From assembly GCA_905221605.1 (NCBI GenBank), contig CAJNDS010002124.1:906921-970920 (forward strand): a stretch of DNA of 64,000 nt, given 5' to 3'. The stretch comes from Symbiodinium natans. Lineage: Eukaryota; Sar; Dinophyceae; Suessiales; Symbiodiniaceae. The notes under the pieces are model-generated. The model made no database searches and had not been told where the DNA came from. It worked only from the letters and a program-made list of their open reading frames with translations. The translations under genes were made by a program, and so were the position numbers. Shown here one piece after another: positions 1 to 9,426 of this stretch; position 1 is the stretch's first letter, and every line of letters starts with the position of its first letter.

Positions 1-655
1 GGATCACTTGGAGCCTCGCTGCGCTGAACCTCCTTCCCTCTCACAGTTGGCCAAGGCGCATCGTCTTTCATATTTCAGATTATAGTCTTTTCTGGGATGG
101 CGTGTTCTCCGTACAAGGTCAAAACCCGGGGCAGAGCCCGGGCCAGTCAGCCGAGGGCCGTTCCAGGAAGCATTATGCCCAGGCACAGCTCGGAGATGTT
201 GAGTGCAGTGATTGAAGCATTACAATTTAGTGATAATAGTAGGGTCATATTTTCTATCTTACTTCAGATTCAACAGACGTTGAGACAGGATACCTACCTT
301 CCAGCACGCAGTGTTTTCAATCATCGAGTTCGGTTTCTGGCGAGGCCATCCAGACGAGGGTCACGGACACAACTTCAAAGAGGCCTGCCAAACTTCAGAG
401 CAGTGACGGCTTGAGGGTGTCTGCGTGGTGCAATTTAAGCTTTCAAATTGGCATTTGACAGGTTCAGGTCCTCGTGCTCCAAGTGATCCGAGGACTCCCG
501 ATCCATGTCGGATCGGGGGTAGTCGGATCACTTGGAGCCTCGCTGCGCTGAACCTCCTTCCCCTCGCAGTTGGCCAAGGCACATCGTTTTTGAGTCTAGT
601 CTGGGATAAGTGTGATCCCCGTGCAAGGTCAAAATCCGGGGCAAAACCGGGGCCA

Positions 656-753
656 GCCCAGGAACCGGCCAGTGCCTGAGTGACCCTGTGACTTCCGATC
701 CATGTGGCTCCGACGTCATGGGGTCACTTGGGCAGTGGCCGGTTCCTTGGACC
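656..753. repeat. Hairpin (inverted repeat) in tandem copy B
   Basis: Arms of about 33 bases (AGGAACCGGCCAGTGCC... and ...GGCAGTGGCCGGTTCCTT) fold back around a short loop. The homologous hairpin exists in copy C but is absent from copy A. Confidence 0.75.
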
Positions 754-1250
754 AGACGTATGCCCAGGCGCAGCTCGGAGATGTTGAGCGTACTGTGTGA
801 ATCAAGCAAACTTTTTTTTTCTGACCAGTGTTCATTCTTGTTTCAATCAACAGACGTTGAAAAAATGCCTATCTTCAATCCTTCCAGCACGCAGGGTTTT
901 CAATCATCGAGTTCCGTTATTGGCGAGGCCATCCAGACGAGGGTCACTGACACAACGGCAAAGAGGCCTGCCAAACTTCAGAGCAGTGACAGCTTGAGGA
1001 TGTCTGCGTGGTGCAAGTTGAACTTTGGCGTTCGACAGGTTCAGGTCCGCATGCTCCAAGTGATCCGAGGACTCCCGATCCATGTCGGATCGGGGGTAGT
1101 CGGATCACTTGGAGCCTCGCTGCGCTGAAACTCCTTCCCTCTCACAGTTGGCCAAGGCACATCGTCTTTCAGATTCTAAGTCTAGTCTAGTTGGAATAGT
1201 GTGATCCCCGTGCAAGGTCAAAATCCGGGGCAAAACCCGGGCCAGTCAGC

Positions 1251-1341
1251 CCAGGAACCAGCCAGTGCCTGAGCGAGCCAGTGACTTCAGGCTCTGATGT
1301 CACTGGGTCGCTCGGGCACTGGCCGCCGGTTCCTTGGAATT
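1251..1341. repeat. Hairpin (inverted repeat) in tandem copy C
   Basis: Same fold-back as in copy B, with arms AGGAACCAGCCAGTGCC... and ...GGCACTGGCC...GGTTCCTT. At one stem position the pair GTGACC/GGTCAC of copy B is GCGAGC/GGTCGC here, so a base change on one arm is matched on the other. Confidence 0.7.
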
Positions 1342-1397
1342 GTTCGTCCAGAAGGGTGACCAGGCGTAGCTCTGAGATGTGGAGTGCAGTGTTTGAT

Positions 1398-1441
<44 letters not shown>
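1398..1441 (+). repeat. (GT)n microsatellite
   Basis: Uninterrupted GT dinucleotides of about 21 units inside the third tandem copy. Confidence 0.95.
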
Positions 1442-1444
<3 letters not shown>

Positions 1445-1817
1445 CAGTTTCAGTCCTGTTCCCAACAGCTAATCCCAAAAGCCCATCCTGCCAGCTGGCA
1501 GCTTCGATTGTTGAATTTGTTTGCGCGAGGCCATCCAGAAAGGGTCATCATTGTCGCAACTGGAGCAGGCTCGCCAAGGGTCAGTGTTTGCGATGGGCCA
1601 TTGTCAGAGTGAGGAGCGCCTTTCAACATGTGACAGGTTCAAGTCCTCAGAAATCAAGATGATGTTGAGTTTTTGTGGGTATTTGAGAATTATCGTATCG
1701 TTATTATATCATCATACAGTTACAAGAAGAATCAGACCAGTCAGTCTAAGGCCTTAGGTACAAGGGCTTGGTGCTAATGTAAATGTCCTAATGAATCAAT
1801 TAAGTCACTAAAAAACC

Positions 1818-2197
1818 ATGTCTCTTCTGCGCACAAAGCGCTCATGGCTGCAAGCTCAGTTTGCTGAGGGTGATACTGCTGCTGACAGGAAGAGAAAGCC
1901 TAGTCAGCAAGGGTCACTGGCTTCAACTAAGCCTGCAAGAGGCAAGAAGCCTAAGCTGGCGAAAGTGGGGCAATCCAGGGCCAAGAGCAGGACAAACCCC
2001 AAGGCCTCTGCAGCGGCGCGACAAATGACACCCAAATCTGAAAGGGCCAAACGTCTCCTGTGGTGGAAGGCTAAGCAGTCAGAGGAGTGCTTGTTGTGGA
2101 GTGACCGGGAGCACGACCGCTGTCACCCCACCCCAGAAGAAGATTGTGTTCGGTGTCGCTTCAAGCAGCTTGGCCCAGCGTGGCGTTGCAAGCAAGG
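1818..2197 (+). CDS. Exon 1 of a multi-exon gene, basic N-terminus plus Cys/His cluster
   Basis: An ATG at 1818 opens a frame of about 125 codons. The first 75 residues are Lys/Arg/Ser-rich (a nuclear-localisation-like tail). Then comes a Trp-rich segment with spaced Cys and His residues (WWKAKQSEECLLW, DREHDRCHPTPEEDCVRCR), which looks like a zinc-binding module. The frame runs on to a stop at 2264, but a GC-type donor near 2188-2197 followed by an acceptor at 2347 gives a better reading. I associate this arrangement with a multicopy dinoflagellate family of unknown function. Family assignment is recollection, not a search result. Confidence 0.55.
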
Positions 2198-2348
2198 GTC
2201 ACTATGCCTGATTGGTCAGTGTTCTGAGTCAACGTTTAATCAAGCGAGGGTGACTGATTGGTAGTAAGTGTCCTGAGTGGTCAATGTTTTATGTAGTAGA
2301 CGAACTTGCGGTTTTCAGTAAGTTGCTTTCTTATTTTGACTCCTCAGG

Positions 2349-2483
2349 CCTGGCAGTGTGGTGGCCAATGTGCAAGGCAGAAAGACCTTGATCCAGTGGT
2401 TAGGGCCACGGCCAAGGCACTACCCCGGTCCGTGGGGCGTTGGATGCCACGTTTGTGCAGCGATGTCGCAACGCTGCTCTGCA
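2349..2483 (+). CDS. Probable exon 2 of the 1.8-6.6 kb gene
   Basis: Begins after a CTCAG acceptor and continues the Cys theme (AWQCGGQCARQKD), then a basic stretch. The open frame ends at 2503. It is separated from exon 3 by about 750 bp without convincing coding signal. Confidence 0.4.
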
Positions 2484-2489
2484 GGGTCA

Positions 2490-3236
2490 GACAAGATCTC
2501 TAGCGTCTTGGCTTCATTGTCCCTCGGAGTATTGGGTGTTGCTCTTGACAGTTGCCTGAGACATGGAAGTGAGCCATAATTTCCGTAACCGTTAAATAGC
2601 CCAGGTTGTTGCTCTCGCAATAAATCAAACATTGAATCAGTGCGGAACAAACGTCAGAAGAACACAGGGCTGAAGGCCCAATGAACCTGGAATTCCTCAG
2701 CCCTGACCTCAAGCCTAACCTTCCAATCCTTCACCCGCGAAATCCCCGGCCTTGCACCTCACCCCCAATTCCTTCAGTCAGGCTCGCTTATGGAGTTTTT
2801 GGGTCACATATGATTCAGTTTCCAAAAAGCGGAGAACAAAATCAAAAACCCTGTTAAAAGAAAATTATTAGAATTGTCTTGAGGGCCAGCGGCCGCTTAG
2901 GGCTAGAGACGATTCAGGGTTGGGGCTAAGTTGATTGCAAGTTGGCTAGAAACCTACAGGCCCTACAGGCAGAAACACCCTCTCAGGCCAACGTGCAGTC
3001 TGCTTAGCGCAGAACAGCTGGTCACTGAAGTCTTTTGCCGATGTTATTGTTCTTGTTACATCATGTCCGTGTGCCCGCATTACAAAAGTACCTAACATGT
3101 GTTGAAACGCTTTGTCAGTTCTTGTGTGCAGGGGGTCAAAGACTAGGGTTTAACCCTTGCCTTTGCTGACAAGGCAAACGCCGGCGACAATCCACGCGCT
3201 GGAGCCGCTATGAGATCAACACGCTTTCAAGCCTTC
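2490..3236 (+). other. Intron-like spacer, no gene seen
   Basis: AT-richer than its flanks, with all frames closed and no telomere-type arrays. Two GGGTCA heptamer-family sites fall here (about 2801 and 3131). Nothing else recognised. Confidence 0.5.
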
Positions 3237-3237
3237 A

Positions 3238-3760
3238 AGCGTGTTCCATCAGGGCCCATGGTCAATCCAGCATTCACAAAGCTGCGCTGAGACATTACTT
3301 GACTCCAGATGCTCCGCTGGTGTCGGTTTGCCCTTCAGATGAGGACGAGTGGTTATTGAAAGGGTCAGTGCCGCAGCCTGACGATTGGTGCACAGTTTGG
3401 AGTGGCCTGGGCAATAGCTTCTGTGAGGCTGCGCGGCAGTTGACCACTTGGAGATGGTTGGCAGCCACCCGCAAGCCGGATGCTGGCAGGAAGGTCATCA
3501 GATCGATGGTCGCTGTGATGGCAGAGTGTGTCAGGGCCAGACACAGAGAGTTGCTGCAGAAGGCGCGCGCAATCTCACTGACTGCTGATGACAAGGGTCG
3601 ATGGCGACTTCTTCGCTTCAAATGCAGCTATCGTGAAGACGATGGCAAGGCAGGGCCAATGCAGAGTTGCCAGGTTCATTCTGATGATCTTAATAATAAT
3701 GTGAAGCTTTTAATTTTAACACGGTCAAACTTGCTGGCAATGGTTCCAGAGCCCTGACAG
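3238..3760 (+). CDS. Probable exon 3 of the 1.8-6.6 kb gene
   Basis: A long open frame reads GQSSIHKAALRHYL near its start, then a Trp-containing segment (WCTVWSGLGNSFCEAARQL) and ISLTADDKGRWRLLRFKC, resembling the start of an RNase-H-like core in which a strand carrying Asp is followed by a basic strand. The 3' end is uncertain (donor near 3672, or read-through to 3757). AGGGTCA occurs in it as part of Gly-Ser codons. Confidence 0.6.
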
Positions 3761-4435
3761 GTCAGCATGCACCGCGGTGTGCTTTGGGTGGAGGACTGGA
3801 GGAGCCAGAGTCAAACAGTGCAGGAGCTCGAGACCGACTGTGGTGAGCGCTTTGTAGGGTCAGTTCAGCGAGCACTGCGAAGCTTCTGCACCACACTGTC
3901 AGGGTCAATGGATGAGACCCTCTACAAGCACATAGTCCAGAAGACTCGCAGTTTGTTTGGCGATGGTGCAGTGCAGAAGTCCTTGCAGTATCTTCAGGCC
4001 GCGTTCCCCAGGGTCATCCTGTACGGCAAGGACACTGCCCACACGATTCGCATCGCCACCGGCGACACGGTCAAAAGGGATGCGATCTTGTCCAGCCGCT
4101 GGGCCGACCTGATGTCGGCCTCAGGGTTAGTGCACAGTGTCTTGTCCTCTGACAAGTTGAAGCACGCCCTAGGGTCATGCCAGCACTTCTTCAAGGATGC
4201 CAGCGGCCTTCAGACAGTCTTGAAACAGATCGGCTTCAGCGATTGCCGGTATGAATCAGCAGCTGGGTCACATCGTCAATTTGCAGCTCTTCAAGGAGCC
4301 ATCACCCTCATGCTTGCCCTGCGCTGCCGTGACGCCAGGGTCAAGGTGGAAGACCGACATTTGGCTGAATTTCATCCACGTGCACTGTTAGCGTCAGCAG
4401 TGCGAATTTCCACCCGTTTTGGCCCGGAGGGTTTG
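3761..4435 (+). CDS. Exon 4, possible transposase-like catalytic region
   Basis: Starts after a CTGACAG acceptor and ends at a clean GTGAGT donor (4436). The translation includes FGDGAVQKSLQYLQAAFP and ILYGKDTAHTIRIA, a pattern of DG(A)...D.(A)H...R that recalls the catalytic core of hAT-type elements or domesticated relatives. Later come SDKLKHALGSCQHFF and HRQFAALQGAITLMLALR. Seen: one intact 225-codon frame. Inferred: domesticated or degenerate transposase. It could equally be an unrelated dinoflagellate family. Confidence 0.6.
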
Positions 4436-4622
4436 GTGAGTTGTGGACTGTTTGGATGTTTGAATTGGAGGCTAGGCTTTGGGATTTGTGTGAAATTATC
4501 GTTGACTTAGCATTGTTTTGGTCTTCAATTCAACTTTCAACTTTCTTCGTGCTGCGCGTAATCGAGTAGTTAGGGTGTGGAATTAAGACGTTGCAAATAA
4601 TGGGTGTGGAGTGTTGCAACAG

Positions 4623-5287
4623 CCACTGCTGACAGGACAAAAAGCGGCTTACTTCCTTGGCAAAATGGGGTCAGCTGCTGCAGTCGAGTCAGGGTTATTG
4701 GGTGACTGGGCAGCCGAAGCGTTGACCTTCGTGAGGTCTCAGGACAAGTCAGATCCTGATCCAGCTTTGTTCCAGGGTCACTTGAACAAGTACCTGGAAC
4801 GCTTGGACCTCCTCTTCATCCAGGGTCGCATCCTGCTCAGCCCAGATGCGCATGAGCTGAAGACCTGCGTCGCCCATAGCATACAGACAGCAAAGGCAGT
4901 GCCTCCCATTTTCTATGGCGGCAGGGTCAAGGTGCTGTGGGAAGAGCAGGCTGGAGCGGAGGCTGCCGTGCAGGCCCTGGGTCAGTTCCGGCAGGCTGCG
5001 CGTGACACCAGCGCCCGACTGCACGCTGAGTTCGACAACTACATACTGACAGACTTTATGTGCTTTGACCTGGGTCACTGGCGAAAGGCCTTCCGCTTGC
5101 CTGCGGAGCAGCGCGACCTGGCCATCCAGAACCTCACCCGTCAGTATGTACGCCTTTGCCAAACTCTCGGGCTCCCTGTCCATCAGCAGTCTGAGGCAAG
5201 GGTCAGGAAGGAGTTGAGGCTGGCTGCTCGATGCCTGATTACAAGCAATCCCGAAGCTGTTGCTGTCGACGAAATTGGCTGTGGCTA
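4623..5287 (+). CDS. Exon 5 of the 1.8-6.6 kb gene
   Basis: Begins after a GCAACAG acceptor in an intact 220-codon frame rich in helix-forming residues (LNKYLERLDLLFIQGR, QFRQAARDTSARLHAEF, LTRQYVRLCQTLG). It continues the same protein as exon 4. The frame stops at 5287 while the next frame is already open from 5260. A short intron or a frameshift must therefore lie between about 5240 and 5340. Confidence 0.6.
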
Positions 5288-5289
5288 AA

Positions 5290-5778
5290 GCAACAAGCCA
5301 GGCTCACAATGGCCCACTGGAGGAGCCAGCGCTGGACGATGTCATGTTGCTCAGGGTCGACGGCCCCACTTTGAAGGAAGACATGGTCAGCATGACCGAT
5401 GGTGTGCCGATGCTTACAGACTTCACTCGAAGGTGTGCATCTGTGTGGATAGAAGCGCACGGGAGGCGATTCTGTACCTATACCCGGCGACATGGTCCAG
5501 AACCTAAGGGTCATCAACGTGAGGGCACGGACGCACATCTCAAACGAAGTCAGGCAGCAGCAAGAGATGACATCTGCCAGCTCAGGGCCAGAGATGCCAA
5601 GACGTGCGTCTTGCCACGTGAGGTGATGGCTGCCGCACGGGCTGCGTTGGCCCATGAGGATGTGGAAATCAGCCACGAAACCAAAGCCTTCCAGAACACC
5701 ACGCAGCGCCGGTCAGGCGCTACGACAGAGAGTCGTGACTCAGGCAACGCCTGCCCTGACTGCCCCCCGCGCCCCTGA
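5290..5778 (+). CDS. Exon 6 (frame-shifted relative to exon 5)
   Basis: The open frame contains TRRCASVWIEAHGRRFCTY followed by GTDAHLKRSQAAARDD. This is a Trp/Arg-rich signature followed by a helical segment that I associate with the C-terminal half of the same dinoflagellate family. The abrupt frame change from exon 5 without an obvious intron is a sign of possible decay. Confidence 0.5.
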   Translation, partial: ATSQAHNGPLEEPALDDVMLLRVDGPTLKEDMVSMTDGVPMLTDFTRRCASVWIEAHGRRFCTYTRRHGPEPKGHQREGTDAHLKRSQAAARDDICQLRARDAKTCVLPREVMAAARAALAHEDVEISHETKAFQNTTQRRSGATTESRDSGNACPDCPPRP

Positions 5779-5882
5779 CTTGCTCTGCAACACGACAACA
5801 GAATGCGTCAAGAGGTTTGACAACTTCAGTCTTGTTGCTTGTGCCTACTAGTCAGAAATTGTTTATCCATGTTCTTGCGTAG

Positions 5883-6149
5883 CACTGGTGGTGGTTGTAT
5901 GGGCTATTTCGCACATCCTTTTACAACCCAGGTTCTCAACCAGACGTGCTCTGTGCTGGAGGTGCCATACAGGGTCAGATGGACATCCAGTGTGGACGAA
6001 GCCATGAGCTGCAAGGCCCTTGTTGTTGTGGACAACGTTGCGCGAGTATTTTGTGGGTCAGATCCAGTACTGACGTTTGCAATTGCGGTGGCCGGGCTCA
6101 GCGTGTGCTCTGCCAAAGACTTCCTCACGAACAAACCCGACTCTCAAAG
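5883..6149 (+). CDS. Probable exon 7 of the 1.8-6.6 kb gene
   Basis: Starts after a TTGCGTAG acceptor. It encodes FTTQVLNQTCSVLEVPYR, a hydrophobic VVVDNVARVF strand and ...AIAVAGLSVCSAKDFL, giving alternating strands and helices. A GTGTGA donor at 6150 is possible, but its phase does not fit exon 8, so the true donor may be elsewhere before 6210. Confidence 0.45.
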
Positions 6150-6258
6150 GTGTGATTTTGGGAGTTGTGCTTTGATTGATGTTGTTTTATACGAATTAAC
6201 TGTAGTCTGAACATTTGAACAAAAAACCCTTGTAAGTTTCTTTCCCATCCTAGCCCAG

Positions 6259-6588
6259 GGACAGATTGTGGAGCATGTGCCGGCCAAGCCGTCACAGGTG
6301 TCAGTGGCGGTCTCACACGATGCGCTTTCAGGGCCAGCCCAGTCCGTCATTAAAACGGCGGTGTCTCTGAAGCTTATCCACCTTTTGGGTGCTGAAGAGA
6401 AGGTCACACATGGTGTACATGAAATCAAGACCATGAAGGACTTGAAAGGGGTCGCTGTTGCACTGCTGTCTCTCCGTCGAGGTGATGGCGTGGCAGTGCA
6501 GGGTCGTAGCTTTTCTCTGAATAGAGAGCGTCAGGAACTTTATCCAACGGCAGCCTTGAAATGCAGGCTGCAGCGTATGTTCAGCTGA
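6259..6588 (+). CDS. Terminal exon 8 of the 1.8-6.6 kb gene
   Basis: After a pyrimidine tract and a CCCAG acceptor the frame reads GQIVEHVPAKPSQVSVAV exactly from the first base and stays open for 109 codons to a TGA. The end (LKCRLQRMFS) is basic. No polyadenylation signal is evident downstream. Confidence 0.55.
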   Translation, partial: GQIVEHVPAKPSQVSVAVSHDALSGPAQSVIKTAVSLKLIHLLGAEEKVTHGVHEIKTMKDLKGVAVALLSLRRGDGVAVQGRSFSLNRERQELYPTAALKCRLQRMFS

Positions 6589-6589
6589 C

Positions 6590-7140
6590 ACATCACCCTA
6601 GACGTATTGGGTCAGTGAGCGCCGCTAATATCTTAAAGAAATTACAGTACAGTAAAAGGGTCATATTTATTCATTGACTATGGGTGTTGTGCTGAAAGCT
6701 GCTTGAACTTGGGGCTGGTGGGGTGTTTTTTTTCGCAAGAGATACAAAAAGGGACAACTTGCTGCCATGTTTTGCGCTTTCCGTCAAGCCTGAAGTTTGT
6801 GTTCGCATGACTCCCTGGGCCAGGCGGACAATGACCAACGTGAACGTTCACCGCTGGCTTTGCAAGAGGGCAAAAAAGGGTCAACTTGTTTGCGATGCAT
6901 TTGCTAGAAGTTAGGGTTATTTCAGGTCAACTTGATTGCAGTGCATGTGTGCAATGGTCAACTTGAAGTGCAGAGAATAGGTTTAAGAACATTTGCACCG
7001 TGTGTAAAAAGGGTCAACTTGAGAGCAATCATGTTCCCCAGCAAGCATCCAAAAATGTGCAAAAAGAGAAAACATTTTTCAAACGACCCGAAAAGCCAAC
7101 CCAGATTAGGATTTGGTTTAATACAGGCTTATACCATTGA
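6590..7140 (+). other. 3' flank with repeated AAAGGGTCAACTTG-like blocks
   Basis: Blocks of GGTCAACTTG occur near 6880, 6925, 6956 and 7012. One 63-codon frame (6723-6914) includes LPCFALSVKPEVCVRMT but is unsupported otherwise. Telomere-type units begin just downstream. Confidence 0.5.
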
Positions 7141-7261
7141 CTTAGGGTTTATAGGGTTTGGGGTTTAGGCTGTTTAGGTTTTTTGGTTAGGGTTTTCAGT
7201 TTTTGGGGTTTCGTGTTAAGTCGTGTTTTGTTTTCTTGGGTTTGGGATCTAGGGGGGTTTA

Positions 7262-7309
7262 GAGAAGAAAGAAGACAGAGGCCCATCAAAGGCCGAGAGG
7301 GCACAGCAA
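7262..7309 (+). CDS. Possible mini-exon, charged
   Basis: Open frame EKKEDRGPSKAERAQQ. Unusually, G-rich units precede it and C-rich units follow, opposite to most islands. Confidence 0.25.
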
Positions 7310-7601
7310 CCTAACCCTAAACCCTAAACCCTCAACCCTCAGCCCTAAACCCTAAACCCTAAACCCTAAACCCTAAACCCTAAACCCCAAACCTGCCTTA
7401 ATGAACTTCAGGTAGTGATACACCTGGCCACCTGGCACCGAAACCCTTAAACCCTTAGCCGATATGTAGAGCGGGTGGTCTTGCAAGTCCTTTTTTAGGC
7501 TGATACACTGAACCCTCACAGGGTTTAGAGCTGGGGGTTTAGTGTTGAGGGTTTTGTCTGGGTTCAGGGACCCTACACCCTATACAGACCACGAAACCCA
7601 A

Positions 7602-7675
7602 GTTCTTGCCTCCACGAAGCGGTCTCTGCCAAGGCTAGTCATCTTCGTGCCGTGCTCACTGCTGGCGCAAGCAAG
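7602..7675 (+). CDS. Possible mini-exon, frame ambiguous
   Basis: Two frames are open: HEAVSAKASHLRAVLTAG (helical) and KRSLPRLVIFVPCSLLA (hydrophobic). It begins after CCCAAG. Confidence 0.25.
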
Positions 7676-8184
7676 CTGCTGCCTAAGAATTCTCAAGCCC
7701 TAAGCCCTAATGCCTAAGAACTCTGAGACCCGAAGCCCCATACCCTAAACCCCTCCCCCCGAAGGCAAAGTCCTACACCCTGACGACGACGAGGCCCCCT
7801 AACACCGCAATGTCCCAGCCGCCATAAACCCGAAACCCTAACCCCAAGCCCGAAACCTGGTTCTGAGTAGAGATGCCCCCGTCCCCGGCGAGCCACTTAA
7901 GCCCCAAACCTAGAGCTACTGCGACAAAGTTGAGTCCGGTACGACCTTCACTAAACGAAGAGGACGAAACTGTATATGTTTAGGGTTTAGGGCTTTAGAA
8001 ATTCAACAAACAAAGGTCCCCAAACCCGAGCCTCTAAGTGCCCAAGGTTGGGATCTTCCCCTTACACTAACAGTCCTTAACAGGGATTATAGTACCGCCT
8101 ACTAGAATCCCTTAGTAGTACAAGGGGGAAGCTCCAAGTGTGCATGGTAACGAGCTTAAGCGACCAGGTCATCTGTCCTCCCAG

Positions 8185-8216
8185 TCGCCGCTGAGCACCG
8201 ACTTTTCCCCAGACAG
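8185..8216 (+). CDS. Possible mini-exon SPLSTDFSPD
   Basis: Acceptor CTCCCAG. The donor is GC type, followed at once by TTTAGGG units. Confidence 0.3.
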
Positions 8217-8275
8217 GCCTTTAGGGTTTAGGGTTTATAGGGTTTAGGGTTTAGGGTTTTCGGGTTCAGGGCATA

Positions 8276-8406
8276 TACAAGGAGGGGCCGTCCTTGCTGT
8301 AAGTAGAGTTAAGTGACCTCAAAACCTAAGTTAGGATCCTAGGATCCTTAGACCCCAAGTTAGGGTCCTTGTAACTCTACTGATAACTAGGGGGCCCCTC
8401 CATGTA
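8276..8406. mobile_element. Fold-back element, GGGGCC terminal family
   Basis: Ends are TACAAGGAGGGGCC and GGCCCCTCCATGTA. The interior is self-complementary (AAGTAGAGTTA... / ...GTAACTCTACT; AAGTTAGGATCC / ...AAGTTAGGGTCC). Relatives lie at 27.07, 29.73, 38.96, 54.96 and 58.10 kb. No coding capacity. Confidence 0.75.
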
Positions 8407-8512
8407 GGGTTGAGGGTTGAGGGTTCAGCTCACACTGGATGATGCTATGTAGGGTTGAGGGTGTAGGTTCTACAGTGTCCAGCTTTCTGGCTCTCTCAGC
8501 ATCTCTCGTCTC

Positions 8513-8515
8513 TGT

Positions 8516-8548
<33 letters not shown>

Positions 8549-8576
8549 TCTCTCTCTCTCTTTCTCGCGCTCTCTC
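8513..8576 (+). repeat. (TC)n microsatellite abutting a splice acceptor
   Basis: About 60 bases of nearly pure pyrimidine dinucleotides end in CTCAG, immediately before a short open island. Confidence 0.9.
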
Positions 8577-8578
8577 AG

Positions 8579-8602
8579 TCGTTCGTGGCCTCACTTCTTG
8601 AG
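8579..8602 (+). CDS. Possible mini-exon SFVASLLE
   Basis: Eight codons between an extreme pyrimidine tract with CAG and a GTTACA donor. Confidence 0.3.
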
Positions 8603-8683
8603 GTTACATGACAGGGAGACTTTTCAGTCTACACGTTGCTGCGTAGACGTGCCTTAGCCTGTGTAAGCCCTATACCCCCAATA

Positions 8684-8797
8684 CCTTGGTGCCCAGTGGC
8701 ACCCTCTTGCCCTGTTTTTGGTTAAAGGTCCCCATATAAAGTAACCAACCCCAGAAAGGGTACCCTATAGCTGTAATATGGTTATCGGGCTACCAAG
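8684..8797. mobile_element. Fold-back element, GGTAGCCCAGTGGTACC family
   Basis: Ends CTTGGTGCCCAGTGGCACC and GGTTATCGGGCTACCAAG are complementary with mismatches. The centre (GGTCCCCATATAAAGTAACC) is shared with copies at 29.33, 54.07 and 61.56 kb. Confidence 0.7.
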
Positions 8798-9004
8798 ATA
8801 CCGTGTAGGATGGTTCACGGCCTTCCACGTGTGTGTTGCCTGAATGAAGAGGTAGAAGTCTTGGAGGGTTTTAATTTGCTAGGCATGCTGTTTAGGGTTT
8901 TTTGGGGTTTATGGTTTAGGGCTTGGACTTTCGGGATTCGGGTTTAGGGTTTAGGGCCCTTACTCGCCTCTGACTCAACCCTTGCTCGTAAACCCCCCCT
9001 CCAG

Positions 9005-9145
9005 CCTTGGTTGGAGAGTATTGTCGTCCACAGGTCACACGAGTATGTAGTCGACGAGCACGGAAAAGCGTCGCTGCTCGCCAACAGTGTGCTGATGCGC
9101 CGCGAAAGCAATGCCAGCTGGATGCAATCAATCGTCTGTTTTCTT
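9005..9145 (+). CDS. Mini-exon of 47 codons, Trp- and His-containing
   Basis: One of the longest uninterrupted islands. Acceptor CCTCCAG, donor GTGGGC, length 141 bp with frame phase 0 at both ends. It reads PWLESIVVHRSHEYVVDE, then HGKASLLANSVLMRRES and WMQSIVCF. It resembles a folded domain fragment (strand, turn, amphipathic helix), but I do not recognise the family. Confidence 0.5.
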
Positions 9146-9290
9146 GTGGGCTGCAGACCCCTCCACCCTAAACCCTAAACCCCAAAACCTAAAAACCCAA
9201 AAACCCTAAACCCTATATACCCTAAACCCCCAAGCCAAGTGAGCCGCTATGCCCCGGCTACACCCTGGCAACCTGAGCTCTCTTGTTCAG

Positions 9291-9330
9291 GAACTCAAAC
9301 GGGTGGGTACCTATGCCGGGGTTCTATGGT
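9291..9330 (+). CDS. Possible mini-exon ELKRVGTYAG
   Basis: Acceptor TTGTTCAG after CCCTAAA units; the donor is unclear. TTTAGGG units follow after about 20 bp. Confidence 0.3.
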
Positions 9331-9426
9331 CCTCACCCCTGGGGTTTAGGGTTGAGGTTTCAGGGTTTAGGGTTTAGGGTTCAGGGTTCAGGGTTCAGGT
9401 TTGGGGTTTAGGGTGTAGGGTTTAGG

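Larger units (their letters stand above)
1..1660 (+). repeat. Three diverged tandem copies of a 525-577 bp unit
   Basis: Copies begin at about 1, 525 and 1102, each opening with the same GGATCACTTGGAGCCTCGCT block. Shared landmarks recur in order: a CCGGGGC-rich segment, a GCTCGGAGATG block, a CAACAGACGTTGA block and a GAGGCCATCCAGA block. The third copy is interrupted by a GT microsatellite. Copies are clearly diverged, so the array is old. No convincing protein is encoded; open frames differ between copies. It lies directly upstream of the first gene and could be promoter-proximal satellite or remnants of a transposable element. Confidence 0.85.
241..7017 (+). repeat. Dispersed plus-strand heptamer AGGGTCA
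   Basis: I count 31 GGGTCA sites on the plus strand between 241 and 7017, 22 of them AGGGTCA, against about one on the minus strand. They lie in the tandem repeats, exons, introns and 3' flank alike. Within exons they occur in all three frames (Gly-Ser, Arg-Val, Gly-His/Gln). The bias is therefore at DNA level, not a protein repeat. Confidence 0.85.

Noticed and set aside
450-1650. B-box-like GGTTCAAGTCC as a tRNA or SINE
   Set aside because: Recurs in each tandem copy, but no A-box or cloverleaf lies at the right distance.
1-1662. Small proteins in the tandem repeats (60-146 codons)
   Set aside because: Frames are not conserved between the three copies, and stops and indels differ.
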